Shown here: in pieces, positions 1-12,842 of the stretch | Layout: every line of letters starts with the position of its first letter | How positions within the stretch are numbered: the first letter of the stretch is position 1 | Assembly (NCBI GenBank): GCA_025716815.1 | Contig: JAIXMN010000021.1 | Coordinates: forward strand, 682,001-746,000 | Direction of reading: 5' to 3' | DNA: 64,000 bases | Source: Dichotomocladium elegans | Taxonomy: Eukaryota > Mucoromycota > Mucoromycetes > Mucorales > Lichtheimiaceae | The notes under the pieces: generated by a model | The model's input: the letters and a program-made list of their open reading frames with translations, nothing else | What the model was told of the DNA's origin: nothing | Databases searched by the model: none | Program-made: the position numbers and the translations under genes

Positions 1-310
1 ACAAGGACAAGCGCAATCTTGGGAGGAGCCTCCACATTAGGCTTATTAAACAATCCGCTACGTCTCACCATCACCATCCAAGGAAAGAAACAGATTGGGT
101 CGATCTGAAGTTGCAAGTAAGAAAATGTCACTGCATATCTCTCAGCTTTCTTAAAACTTCGCGATCGACAATATGGGAGATAATATACAAATGACCATTA
201 TCTGGTGGCAAATATCTCACTTGCTCATATGGGTTAATACATCTCTGAGTGCGTCCGGTATCAAGAACATATCTTCCGGTAGATTTTAGAATACGTATAT
301 TTCACCACGG
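1..310 (+). mobile_element. Decayed Tc1/mariner-type transposase fragment (copy 1)
   Basis: This AT-rich stretch aligns by eye with the transposase relic at 40.3-40.65 kb. Shared landmarks include ACAATCTT-like sequence near base 12, GATCTGAAGTTGCAAG near 105, CTCAGCTTTCTTAA near 140 and an ATCTC...GAGT...CGGTATC stretch near 240. It corresponds to the segment between the first and last catalytic acidic residues of the DDE domain. It carries stops in every frame and is cut off by the left edge of the window. The degree of decay suggests an old, dead insertion. Confidence 0.7.
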
Positions 311-2120
311 GGGAATACACAAGGTCCATAGACTACAGAATTCTCTTGACGATAGTCCTACTGAGTAGTTTACTCGCTCTCGAAAGTTTTGACTCTTATT
401 TATAAGCGATAAAAAATAGCAACCATGCGAATATGAGCTGATGTTGGGTATCTGTGGCAGTACGAAGATAAAAATGCGAATAAGGCACAGCGTACCCCAA
501 ATTCAGCACCAACGGTTAAATTAAAAGTTTCAAAGCAATAACGCAATTTGGGAGAATTCAATGCTTAGCTGGTAACTAAGAATATGATGTTCCTATCTTT
601 ACTGCACGCATATAATTCTCGTGGTAAATCGAAACCAAGTATGTTGCTCTTGGCTAGACCTCATTTAGTAAACAGAACCACCGCTTCTGTCATTCCGAAA
701 AATGAACTATTCATGTTGCAATCTTTTACAGCAAAACACGCCCACCTCTAATTATTGCGTGTGGATGTGCAACTGAAGAAGGTGTGATATATTTTGATAG
801 AACCAGATCGGTAGCCATGAGATATATGCTCTAGTTATAAGGATAATACGTTGTTACTACGGATTTGACTAGCACCGACGGCATCGCCATAGTGTGTCCA
901 CGTAAGTACGTGAAAAGGTCCATTTTATAATCAATTCAAGCAGGTCTGATACACATTAACGTCATATACCGTAGATAGAAATATCATTGATGAGCGTCCT
1001 GCATATCATATTTATTGAAGAAGAGTATGCTATAATATATCACGATATTTGCTGCGCATTGTCAATCATAAAGGAGTCACCGATTATGGGGCCCTATTAC
1101 ATATGGGTTGATATCAATAGGTAATCGGAATCCCTTGCAAACTATTTTTTATATCACCCATGAAAAGAGATCTTGAAGATGGCAGACTCTCCGGTAGGGC
1201 TGCGATTTAACTTCAACATGCGGGTTCAATTCCTTTTTCCTTTATCGAGTCTTGCTGTTGGTTTGCCTTTGTCGTTGCCTCGCCGTATCTCTCGTATGCG
1301 ATCCCGTCTTGGTATTATCTGCTCTCCCGTTCTCTCACCTGCATCTTGTCACCCGACATCTGCATGCTTCATGCTGCTGCTGTGCTTCATTACGTCCCTG
1401 TCGTTACTTCGGTTCATTCGCTATGGTTTTCTCCATGTGCATATACCTGAGTATTGTTACTTTTAGTGACAGGGTCCAAGCCATTAGACTATTCCATTTT
1501 CAGATTGGTACCTGCGCATCATTTGACCACTGTCACTCAAAACAAAATTCAGAATCTCACTTGCGCCTATCATGTGGAGCGCCGCCTTAGCCATCTTGTT
1601 CAGCCATATGCTGGAAGAAATGTAACACCAAACAAGGATGATAAAACACATTCCACTGGCCCCAGCCATAGCTTAAAGAAAGACCCTGAATCTACAAGAC
1701 GGACCATTCTGAGATTTTTGTGCATTTACACCAGTTTCATCGTATATGGTTTAAGTCCTCCTCCGTCTCGGGATATTAAAATTCGCGTGTCATATGGATA
1801 ATCGGAAAGAAGCGAAAAGATAAGAACTCTCGCTTGCTTTGTTGCGGTAATACAAGCTGCTGTTTTGTCTCTGGGCTGATGCGTATTGCAGAAGAAGCAT
1901 GATCGTGAAGGGTACAACAAAAGCTTCCTAAAGCAGAAAGCCTGATTGAGGAGAAAAGAGAATGGGGGAGGCTATTTTATCCGATTTACCCGCTAACTAG
2001 TAAATGAACGATGATTGATAATGTCTCTGTACCTGGAAGTCCTACCCGCAGACGGGAAACTCCGCGACCCAAGGCTTACCCATTCCTTTTTTCCGTATTC
2101 AACCAACAGCGCCTCCCTCA
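311..2120. other. Non-coding spacer, no gene recognised
   Basis: This is AT-rich DNA with only short open frames. The frames between about 1173 and 1800 are low-complexity, Leu/Ser/Cys-rich and overlap one another, with no splice-consistent continuation. The pyrimidine-rich part near 1225-1440 may be promoter or untranslated DNA. I see no tRNA, terminal inverted repeat or recognisable protein here. Confidence 0.5.
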
Positions 2121-3474
2121 TTGAGACACAAGTCTGCTCTTTCATCTCGGTTCCCAACTTCTGTTCGGTGCTTCATGGGGATCTTCTACCATTCATCCCG
2201 GAGAGCCTATGTGCTCGCAGCGGCCCTTCTAGTCATTTTCCTCATGGCGGGTCTCAACTATACAATCACTTTCACAGAGACATCGTTTGACGATGGCCTC
2301 GATAATACCACAAGCCCATTGTCAGCATCGGCTGATGATCAATCCAGTGCCGATCCATGGTACTGTTCATGTACCCCTTCTTCGACAGACAACCTCGCGA
2401 TGGCCGCGCAGGAGCAGAACACCACGCTTACACTTCCAATGGACAATGAAGATTACAGCAGTAATAATAATAATGACTATCCTGCCCACCAATCGACGCC
2501 GCTAGTAGTGCCTGAGGTTTTTATGCAGCCTGATCCGGAATTGATAAAAAAAATAGACCAGAATCTACATCAGAACGGGCGGGTACTGATAGTTGCAACC
2601 GCGAATTACGGCATGCGCGACCACGTCTACAACTGGATTGAATCTTTACGGAAGACGGGAGAAAGCGACAGATTCTTGATCTTTTGTTTGGATGACCACC
2701 TGTACGAACACCTGAGCGTGGCTGGGTTTGAGGCGCATGCGGCCAAGATCCCTGAGAGCTGGTTCCACGATGACGTAGAAGCAGGCTTCGAAGAATACTA
2801 TAGCGCAAAGTATCGTATCATAACTCACGCCAAAACCCTTATCGTCCAGCAACTTCTCTATCTCGACATCACTGTCCTTTTTTCCGACGTCGACATCGTC
2901 TGGTTACGACCTCGACTACGCGAGTACATCCACACTTTTCTGCAAATACGCGGGGCCACCCAAGCTGTCTTCCAACAGGAAGGCAGCGATCAGCGCAACA
3001 TTAACAGCGGTTTCTACATGATACGACCCACCGAAATAACGAAACGGCTCATGGCAGAGACCATCTATCTTGCTGATACAGACAAAGATCTTACACAACA
3101 GGCTGCTATGAACATTGCTCTCAGCCACCTTGATCTTGATCTACGCTCTACAGGAGTGGTGCTCTTGGACATTCTTCATTTTCCTAATGGCTTTATTTAT
3201 TTTGAGAATAACTGGTGCAATAATCACGGCATTGAACCTTATATTGTCCACGCTAACTATTTGGTAAGGTTTGCGAAACAGTATAGCGACGAAATAGAAT
3301 CTTCTAAGGCTTTATTCGTAGGTTGGGAAAGATAAGAGAAAGAAACTTGAAGAGCATGGTCTCTGGTACGTCAGCGACAAGTGGCTCGCTGAGATCGATG
3401 GTTATGTCAGTCCTCCGAACGATGACCAACGCAGCAACGATAATGAGGACACTAACAAGCACGAACGGGATTAA
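2121..3474 (+). CDS. Type II membrane glycosyltransferase, GT77 / nucleotide-diphospho-sugar transferase family
   Basis: The model has two exons, 2121-3263 and 3322-3474, giving 431 residues. The 58-base intron (GTAAGG...TTCGTAG) restores the family's typical C-terminal block, in which HANYLVGKDKRKKLEEHGLW reads across the junction. A short cytoplasmic tail precedes a signal anchor (about residues 29-46, AYVLAAALLVIFLMAGL), followed by a low-complexity Ser/Asn stem and the catalytic domain from about residue 150. That domain carries the DxD-type motif SDVDIVWLR expected to bind the metal and nucleotide sugar. The family (Pfam Nucleotid_trans) transfers sugars in the Golgi lumen; the donor and acceptor here cannot be read from sequence. 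Met19 (2175) is an alternative start that still keeps the anchor. Confidence 0.85.
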
Positions 3475-4338
3475 GCGGTCCGTTTCCATTATTCCTTCAC
3501 CCTCTCTCCTTCTCAGCACCAGAAACTGGGCTTATACATCCCACGACATGCATACATCAATCTTCCTCCGACATCACCTCCACGAGCATTTTTCTTTGAC
3601 GTACAGAAAAGACGGTATACCTAAATGGCGTACGGCGCCTCTGTGCTTTTCTTATGTCCTATATCTATCGTGGGAACAATAGCCGGATTTCTACTTCCGG
3701 ATATTTCTACGGACTCTTCGTAATTTGTAGTATCTGTACACATTCAACAACCCACACTCATATTCACACCCTTCCGATTCATGTCTCCTCAACGTCCTCC
3801 TTCGTTTCATTTTATTCTTTCCCCAGCCTATGCCGGGTTATACTTTGTAAAGTTTATACATAAAAACAGAACTTAATGATTTTTGCAATTTATTTTGCCC
3901 TGGGCGTTTCAACAGGTGCAATTAACCTGCCTGTCATGCTGTCATGCCCCGCCTTGTGCTACCAGGAATCATTTTTTCTCTTTTTGCGCCAACCGCACCC
4001 GCTCTTGATTTTAAGGAGAGAGACCAAACAGATCCATGGTTGACGGAGCGAGTCTTTTTTCGGTTAATGCAAAGGGGTTAATAAAGGAGCAGAATGACTC
4101 TCTTTAGCGTGCGAGAATCCTTTTAGATGATGAAAGGGCTCAACATACATGCGCGTGTGGATATGCGCACATACACATTTGCTAGGCAACAGCTATTGTT
4201 GCGTTTTTCTTTCTTCTCTTCCTTCTCTCACTCCTCTTTCCCTCCTTCTTTATTCTCCTGGTTGAGATTTGTTGCAAAAGTTAAAAAGAAAAAAGAGGAC
4301 GCATACACCGACATACAAGAAACTCGACTAGAAAGAAT
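3475..4338. other. Spacer between glycosyltransferase and Sec7-PH genes
   Basis: No coding signal is visible. Pyrimidine-rich stretches around 3740-3830 and 4200-4260 fit a 3' untranslated region and a promoter or leader for the next gene on the same strand. No tRNA or transposon similarity was seen. Confidence 0.5.
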
Positions 4339-7300
4339 ATGAATGAAGCGACCATAACCCCCAGGTCTCGGAAACCAAGACAGTACCGTTCACCCCGGCC
4401 TCGATCTGGATCGTGGGGAGACCAAGAGTTGGCATACTACAAGAACTTTGAAAATTCTTCTCCTTCTTACCCTAGCAAGTTCTTATCGATGTCCAGCGCT
4501 AGCAATAGACGAGGTCTAAGCAAGAGTCCCTCGCTTCTGCCGGAAACGATCCAACCCGAACAACTCTTCTCAACTCCTGTGCAGGTTGGAGTCCCTAATA
4601 CCAAAAAGGTACGTACGCTATGATGCGTAATCTGATTTTTTGGTGTTGGTGTCACTCAGCTTCTCTCATGAATGACATCTCCAGCGATCCATGCGTATTG
4701 GGAGTATCAGTCAGTTCTTTAGATCATTGAGTAGTAAGGTACCTACATTTCTATCGTCCTTTCTCAGGAAGTCGACAAAATCTTATTTCCAGCCTTGTAT
4801 ATTCTATAGCCCACGACGACATCTCAGATTTACAGAACGAATTATCATCGAGAGGAGACTACTCCCCCACCTGTTCCTCCGCCAAAGGATTATAGCCCTT
4901 GTATTATACGACCTGCAGATGGTGGACAGGAACAAACCGTAACACAAAGCAACGTTGAAGAATTGATCTCAAATCTCCCACAACCTGATATCCATAAAAG
5001 ACTTCCTAAATGCCCAACATTTCACGGTTCACCTGCAATATCAGGGTCTATCAAACGGCACCAACGTAGGCCTCCTCTTCTACGGCATAAAACGTCCGAA
5101 GATAACTCGATCACGCAACAAAAGAGGAATGAGAACAATAGCGCCGTCGTTTCTTCTCAGACTTTTGAATCAGACATCTCAGATGAAGACGGTGGCCTCG
5201 ACGAAAGCATCCAATTAAACATTAGTCAGGCTCATGACAGTCAGATTGCGGGTGACTATCTTTCGAAACGATTGAGTGGAGGCCATTTTGGGTCGGCAGG
5301 AGGACTTATCATCAGCACCACTCCAATGACCACCCCCAGCAGTATGAGGGATGATCGAGATATCAAGAAAACGTTATGTGATTCTCTCCTCATGGTCACT
5401 ACACCACCACCGGCAGATCCGCCTTCCCCCACAGCTACAGAAGATTATGAGGATCTAGGAAAATCGCAGTGCCAACAGGGAAATGAGGAGGAGCAAGCGG
5501 CGGAAATAGCAAAACGTATCTGGGAAGACGATCCGACCGTGTATCATAATTTAGAACACATTGTCGAATGGATGGGTGACGGGTATGTGCGTTAAGTCGC
5601 ATCAAACAACATACAAATATCCTCACATCTACCCACTATAGAAAACCACTGTCGATGTTAATTCTAAAGCATTACTTTGGTTACTTTGATTTCACAAACC
5701 AGAGACTCGATGAAGCATTTAGGTAAGTATAAATGCACACCGCCTTTGTTTTCTATCTCGACACAAACACTTAATACCACGTCGCATCGGCAGGAAATTT
5801 TGTTCCAAGCTCCATTTGAAGGCCGAGACACAGCAAATTGACCGTGTGCTTGGGGAATTTGCCCATCGTTACTGGGACTGCAATCCATTCACTATTTTTG
5901 CCAAACCAGGTGCATATTCATATTATTGCACTGTTTACAGTGGTCGACAGTTGTGCTGACTACAAACCTTAGATGTCGTCCATGCGATTGTGTATTCACT
6001 CGTGCTTTTAAATACCGATTTACACGTAGCACAGGGCGACCATCGAAAAATGTCACAAAATGCTTTTATTCGTAACACAATCAACGCAGTTCAAGCCCAT
6101 CTCGATGAAAACAGCTGCGACGCTCCAGTTGCAATCGATGTTCAGAGAAACCGGACATCCTTCTTTTTATCCTCGATACGGCTGGATGAAGATGAACAAG
6201 TATCCTCTTCTTCGACGGTCAAAGGCTCGCCTTCGCTCGGAAGTAGGGAGTGGATGCTCGAGGTTGAGGCGTTGCTTCGGGATATGTACACATCTATCCG
6301 TCATCGCCAAATTGCAGACCCATTCTCATCCAAAGCAGACGAGGCAGGGGCCTCCTCCTTTAATAATCGCCGGCGTAGCTTGCAGATCACTGCAGGACGA
6401 GTTGGCGCGCTCAAACGCAGCGTGGGGACCATCATGTGGAAGTCAACATCGACCTCGTCGCGTGAAAGCATGATGATTGCCGAGGTGGTCGAGGTACGGG
6501 AAGCTTTTTTTGGGGGGAAGGGCAGCTTGTGTAATTTCTTTTCTACGCTCCAATTTAGCCAGAAGAGTCAGACGTTGCTACCAGTCCCTTTCATCGTCGA
6601 CGTTCCATGTCCTCTTTGAAGTCAAGTGCTTCACAAACTTCTCATCTTGCACAAACAAAATTATCTGCACACTCTGTACCAGTCCCGAATCCCTCGACAG
6701 CTGCACAGGAACAGCCAAATAGCCTTTTGTCTGAGATGCTACCACCAACAGCCAGCGGTGTGCCATACTATAAAGAAGGCGTGATTGCACGTAAACACTT
6801 ACTGGAGCGTGCGGGCCAAAAAGCCAGACACAGAGACTGGAAGGAGTGCTTTATGGTGGCCGATCGCGGCGAAGTCCGCATGTATAAACTCGAAAACGAT
6901 CACCGCAAAAGCATCATGTTGCCAAGGAACAGTATCATGTTGGGACGCAACTATGGAACAGCCGAAGGATTACCTTCAACGGATTGCCAGATGATGATGG
7001 GCGGCGGTTGTCTGGTAATAGCAACAATTTCTGCCAACTCCAATATGCTAACTAAATTCATGACAAGTCACATGCCGAAATAATAGGCACCATTGATTTG
7101 AAGCATACGCTGGCCAACTCACTTCCATCCGGATATAACCGACATCGCCCACATGCGTTTGCCCTGCAGCAGTCGAATGGAGGAGTATACCTCTTTCAGG
7201 TTGGATCGGCCGAGGAGGCAGTCGGATGGGTGGACACTTGTAATTACTGGGCAGCACGAGGGAGCAAGGAGCCGCTCATGGGTAGTGTGAGTAATATCGA

Positions 7301-7748
7301 ATACGGATGGGGCAATGGTTTGGACGACAACGACAACGATGACAACCACGACCACGCAATCCCGGCAACAGTCATTGTGCACGAGTGGCATCCACCAATA
7401 CCGCCTACAGCTCAAAGCACGCTAGATGAACACGCTCAGCTCTCGTCGTTGCACAAGCACGTTCAGGCATTGAATGAAGCGTTAGACCAACATCGCGATC
7501 TAAAACGGCGCACCGAAGCGCGGGTAAAATTTTAAAACATATGTTTGAGGAAATATTGCTTATCACGATACCTCTAGTTCCCACCCAAGGCCACTCAGGC
7601 AGGCAGAGCCCTAGTAAATTGGGAGAACAAGTCTCAGTATCTCTTGCATGAGATCATAAAGTATCAAAACTACTGCGATGCAATAGAACAGTCACTTGCC
7701 TTGCAGGCCAAGGCCGGTCTCCATGCTGAGAATGAAGAAGAGGAGTAG
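4339..7748 (+). CDS. Sec7-PH domain ARF guanine nucleotide exchange factor
   Basis: I reconstructed nine exons: 4339-4608, 4685-4738, 4828-5582, 5642-5722, 5794-5909, 5973-6493, 6559-7014, 7068-7523 and 7578-7748. All junctions are GT-AG and phase-consistent. A long Ser/Pro-rich N-terminal region leads into the Sec7 domain, whose core (GKPLSMLILKHYFGYFDFTN, then YSLVLLNTDLHVAQ) crosses four exons and includes the region around the catalytic glutamate finger. A spacer and a PH domain follow (YYKEGVIARKHLLERAG onward, W in the VGWVDTCNYWA helix), then a C-terminal helical or coiled segment. Sec7 proteins load GTP on ARF GTPases, and the PH domain recruits them to membrane phosphoinositides. The Sec7-then-PH order resembles fungal Yel1/Syt1 and animal EFA6; exact orthology is unresolved. 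The start and the second intron are the least certain parts. Confidence 0.85.
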
Positions 7749-8075
7749 AAACTACAGAAAATAATACCAATAATCCCTTTTAATCCAGAAAGCGTGGTGC
7801 GTGCCCTAAAAAAGAGCGACCGACGGAAATGAAAAATTGCAACCGCCGGTCTCCCTTGAAGCGTACATACACAAACACAGACCGATTCCCATTTATGATG
7901 GCCATATCTGCTCTAAATATAGCGCTTTCTAGCTCGCTGAATGACGCAAGAACGTGCTAATAGACTATTCTTTTCTCGATGTCGAGTCTTTGCTTTTCTC
8001 TTTCCCCCTCCCTTTCCTCTCCTTCTTCTTCAACAGACCTTTCTCTAGTGCTCCTTCGACTTGTAACGAAGAAAC

Positions 8076-11000
8076 ATGGGTCGATTGAGATATCACTCTT
8101 ACTATTTGACATCACTCCTTGTTGTCCTTGGCCTTACGCCTTTTGCTCAGTCAAACCTTGCATTTGACCTAAGCAATAGTTACATAGTTGAGCTTGCACG
8201 TCCGCCCCACGAGTGTGGCTCTTTGTTGCATCAAGTCGAGGTGCGCTACGAATATAACTCTGACCTGTTCTACGGCGCATCGATTATCGCGCCAACGCCT
8301 TCGATTGCAAATCATGTCTTGTCCCACCCGGATATCGTCAACGTTTGGCCAGTCCGACATCATTCACGACCGTATGCCCAAGAACAACCCCGCCAACTCG
8401 TCTTTGACCCCGATACACCCGTGCGTTGATTTCCAGGCATAAAAGCGCGCACATGCACGCATGAATTTTCATACTTGAATGCATCTCACTCAGATATATT
8501 TTATCTTTGTAGAATGTTATTCCCACATTGACCGAAGACTATCGACCCATTCGGAGTGCCAATGGATCTGGTATAAACATTGGCGTCATTGACTCGGGTA
8601 AGGTCGAGACCGTTTGTTACTCTTTGTCTATCTATGTTAAACGTATATGGCTTCAAGGTGTGGACTACCTCCATCCGGCACTAGGCGGCTGTTTTGGATC
8701 AGGCTGTAAAATCGCATACGGTTATGATCTCGTGGGTGACGACTATGATGGAAGCCCCGGGTCACTCCGCCCGGATGATAATCCGCTGGAGCGGTGCCCT
8801 TCAAATGAGCGTAAGCATCTATTTTTTTTTTAAAAAAAAAATGTTAGTATGCCAATTTATTTGCTTACATATGGTCTTTATCTACCATTTATCCTAACAT
8901 GTAGGTGGTGCGACAGGCCATGGTACCTTTGTGTCAGGTATTCAGCACTCGTCTTCGTGCTATAGCGTTTAAATGCTCACACATTTCCGGCTTAGGTCTC
9001 ATCAGCGCTGTTGACAGCAAATATGTTAGTGATCCAGCTTGTCTATTCGCACATATTTTGTTTTATTTGGCTAATTTTCGGTGCCACATAGAACTGGACG
9101 GGAGCAGCTCCTGAAGCTAAACTTGGCATGTGGAGGCAAGGAGTAAAAAGAAAATGTAAAGGACAGAATATGTGAATTAACTCATTTTTTTTGGATAATA
9201 CCAGAGTTTTCAGTTGCAAGTCGCAGACAACCACTACAGATATATTCATCAAAGCAATGGAGATGGCCTACGAAGCCAAAATGGACATTCTCAGCTTGTC
9301 GTTTGGCGAACATGGCGGATGGTCTGAAGATCCATTGTCAGTGATGGCCGACCGTTTAGTTTCACGCGGTGTCCATGGTGTGTATTGTCAGATTGAATCG
9401 AAGGAAACTGTATGAATGCTAAAGTATATCCTCCAAACTGAAATTAGTCATTGTTGCCAGTGGTAACATAGGTACTAGCGGCGTCATGCTTACTGCATCA
9501 CCTGCTGCTGGCAGGAATGTCATTGCTGTAGGGTCTGTCGGGAACACGAACTTACCAGCCTTTTTGCTCTCTGTTACCCACAGTGATACGTCCATATGTA
9601 AAGTAGAAAACGTACTGCAAAAGTGAATATAGGCTTACGATTCTCTTTTGTTATTCTTGTCAGCTTATCGGACTAACGTGGACCAACCCATCACGAGCAA
9701 TTTGACGTATTCGCTTGCATCTGTTAGCAAGACATTTGGTTCGCCAGACGATGGATGTGAACAGATTCCAAGGATTAAAGGCAAGGATACAGTTTTGCTA
9801 CTCTATGGAGACACAAGCACATGCTCCATATTTGTGAAGCTCTCGCGCGCAGAAGAAGCAGGAGCGGCCGCTGCACTTGTCTATACAAATTCAAACGATA
9901 CCGCCATACCTGAGACCACAAATGGTATCAACATTACTGTTGCCTTTATCAACTGGAATGATGGCAAGAAGATATTTGACAGCATTTCCCGCAGAGATGA
10001 CAAACAAAACTATGGCGTAATTTTTTCGCAGAAAATGGTCGCTCTGCCATCACCTGCAGCAATTGGAGGCCGTGTATTAAGCTTCTCGTCACTCGGCCCA
10101 ACCAACGAATTGGACCTGAAGCCCGAGATTATGGCTGTTGGTGGTGATCTCTTTTCTACACTGCCCTTTGGTGGCTATGGCATAGTATCTGGTACGTCCA
10201 TGTCAACGCCCTTGATTGCTGGCTCAATTGCCCTATATCTCGACGCCACGGGCAATCGACAGCAAGATCCTTCTCTGGTTAAGACCATGCTTATGAACTA
10301 TGCCCAGCCTGGTATGAGGGACAGAAGACGTTAATCAGAGAGAGAGAGAGAGAAATTAAATAACGCGCATTTGATCTAGTGAGCTCACCTATCACACGGT
10401 TTGTCGGGTACGGCGATGCGCCTGTTCGTCAAGGGGCGGGTAAATTGAACCTTAAAAGGGTAATCGATGGCTCAACACGGTTCCATGTTACACCTGCCAA
10501 ACTGAGTTTTAACGACACGGAGCATCTGATCAAGACGCACACACTGACTGTCCATAACCATCAGGCGGATAAGGACCTGAGAGTCAACCTCATCCATGGT
10601 TCTGCCCAGACTGTGTACAGCTATGACCCTTCTACACACGTTGCGCGTGAGCCAATTCTTTTTGCTACGCGGGACAACACCACCGCATCTATCCTGTTCT
10701 CGTCGAAAAAAGTCTGCGTTCCAGCTGGCAAGTCAGCCGAGATAGAAGTGACTATTGTGCCTCCAGAAGACGCTGAGAGGAATGCCATCTACGGTGGCTA
10801 TATTGGGTTTCGGACGGATGACGGCGAACTGAGTGCCTCTGTCCCTTATATCGGCATGGTGGGCAACATGTCAGACCTGCCGATCCTTGACAGATCCAGC
10901 TCGGGAATTTACCCGTTTCCGAGCGTCGGAAAGCCAGACGGCACCATACAGGGAGAGAAGGAGGTAGTTGCGTATGGCCCGGGCTACTGGCCAACGGTTC

Positions 11001-11458
11001 TTGTCCGGCTGCTTACGGGAACGCCTGAGCTTGTGTTTGAGCTGTATAACGCCAAAGAAAACAAGAAGATCGGAACCATTCCATTCGATCCTGCCACCCG
11101 CTTTTGGGTCCCACGCAACACTCTTTCACCGTCACCCAGTTCCACTGTTTATAAGCTTTACGAGTGGCATGGAGACTATCTACCGATACGGGATGGAGCC
11201 AACAATACTATTCTAGACAAGGTCCACGATGGTGCCTATAAGGTCAAGGTTCGCGCTCGCCATGTGTTCAGCACGAACCAGTGGGATGAATGGACATCAC
11301 CTGTCATGCAAATGTATACTAGCAAGCCCCATATTACTGCGGAAACCGCCAAAACTGCTACAAAGCTCACTGTCGAGTCATCATTCACCTCCATACCCTC
11401 TGCCAAAAAGCATCAGCAACTTCGGTACAGCCAACCTGGTCATATGCCATTGTCGTAG
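8076..11458 (+). CDS. Secreted subtilisin-like serine protease (S8) with PA and Fn3-like domains
   Basis: Ten exons fit: 8076-8420, 8513-8597, 8658-8810, 8905-8937, 8996-9024, 9092-9135, 9205-9377, 9448-9597, 9664-10311 and 10380-11458. An N-terminal signal peptide (hydrophobic YLTSLLVVLGLTPFAQS) precedes an inhibitor-like prodomain. The catalytic triad is visible: Asp in IGVIDSGVDY, His in GATGHGTFVSG and Ser in SGTSMSTPL, with the oxyanion Asn in IVASGN. A PA-type insert lies between Asn and Ser (around 9700-10020). An Fn3-like C-terminal domain follows, as in C5a-peptidase/Vpr-like subtilases. The intron at 9136-9204 begins with GC rather than GT. The likely role is extracellular protein degradation; the final residues could be altered by an unseen 3' intron. 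Confidence 0.88.
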
Positions 11459-11555
11459 ATCCACTCTAATCTTTCTGGCTAAGGCATTAATAACAAAGAA
11501 GAACTACTGTTTACTTGGCAAATGGTGCTGCTGCAATTGCTGTTGTTGTTGTTGC

Positions 11556-12842
11556 TTAGGCCGAATCCCCAAATCCATCTTTGCGAATATCAAATAGCCT
11601 GCCTAGGTCTTTTCCGTCTCGAATGAGGCGGATGCTTTTGAATGCATTTCCGTTCGGCCGCTTATCTTTGCTGACTTTGCCATGACGATCGAGGATCTTT
11701 GTCTCAAGCGCAGTGGGCGTTTCAAAGTCCTCAAATATCTCCTTGTCTAATTCAATTGAGATCCCTGTGGCACCGTCCGCCTTGACGACCTTCAGTTGGA
11801 TGAGACCCAGTGTCAGCTCTCTCCGTTACCGGTCTTTAAACGGTTCACAAAGCTTACCCTCATTGATTTGGAAACTACCACCTTACAAGCACTAAAGTTC
11901 CGCTTGTATACTATGACGTCCTGTTCCCGGATCAGTCCTTTTCGACACATGTCCTTGAGAGTTATATTCTTTGAATCCCTGAGTAAACCGTCAAAATCAA
12001 TAATTAGGATATACACCCGGGAAACAGCCCATATGTTTCGGTGCCGGTATCTCAGAGCGCTCACCCTGCGACGTTATGTAACTTGTCCCGGTCGTTCAAC
12101 TCGCCCCAATAGCTTTCAAACCCTTCCTCCTAAGTACACGATGACATCGGTTTCTTTCTCTTCTTTTTTATCGTCGTCTCAAAATCTGTTGTTCTCTTTT
12201 CCTTTATCTTTACCTTATATTGTAAAATGGGGTTATTAACGTTGCTGGCTGCAGTTGCTGTTGTCGAGGATGTTTCACGGAACACCTGAAAGGTGTTGTC
12301 AGGATTGTCGATTAGGTTACCTTGGGCCAGCATGGTCTGCCAGTCTGAAAGTGCAGCCCAGAAGATGGGGTTATCCTCCTTGCTGAAGAATGAGGGATCC
12401 AAAGGCACAGGTAATAGTTTTGCAAGCTCCGCATGATCTTGGGGTGAAAGTTGCCGGAACGTCTCGTATTGAAAAACGGACTATTCGCACACATAAGGGT
12501 TATCATGCGCGCATATGTGCGTAGAAGTGAGATAGGAGCAGCCCTTTTTTTTTTCTTTGCGTAAAAACTAGAGTAGCTCTGCTATTCCCCAAAACCCTTC
12601 TTCCTTACCTCGAGCGGCAGCGTCGCCAGAGGACTTGAAGACTCGCCACAGAGATAGTTCAATGACCAGGGATCGTGCCTGAATTTCTTGTACATATGCT
12701 GATGGTCATCATCGTTGCTGGAGCTGCTGCTTATTGGCGATCTGATAACAAGCTGATTGGTTTCCATTAGCATCGCGTCGTCCTGGTACCGTTGTTCTGG
12801 GCTGTTTCGTTTGACATGACTGGAAGAACCGAACAATGTCAT
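11556..12842 (-). CDS. Asx-homology (ASXH/DEUBAD-type) domain protein, putative chromatin factor
   Basis: Five exons on the minus strand: 12842-12609, 12480-12214, 12129-12065, 11978-11858 and 11816-11556, about 315 residues. The Asx-homology signature is clear: PWSLNYLCGESSSPLATLPL, then across the first intron FQYETFRQLSPQDHAELAKL, LLPVPLDPS, and FWAALSDWQTMLAQGNL, then EEGFESYWGELND. In animals this module (ASXL/Asx) binds and activates the BAP1/Calypso deubiquitinase on chromatin; fungal homologues are poorly characterised. The C-terminal part (TLKDMCRKGLIREQDVIVYK onward to GNAFKSIRLIRDG) has a beta-rich look that could be a RAMA-like module, but that is only a guess. The last intron is just 41 bases and is the weakest junction. 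The gene ends 97 bases from the convergent subtilase. Confidence 0.75.

Noticed and set aside
1173..1801. Overlapping plus-strand frames of about 100 codons
   Set aside because: They are low-complexity, mutually overlapping and without splice-consistent extension or family similarity.
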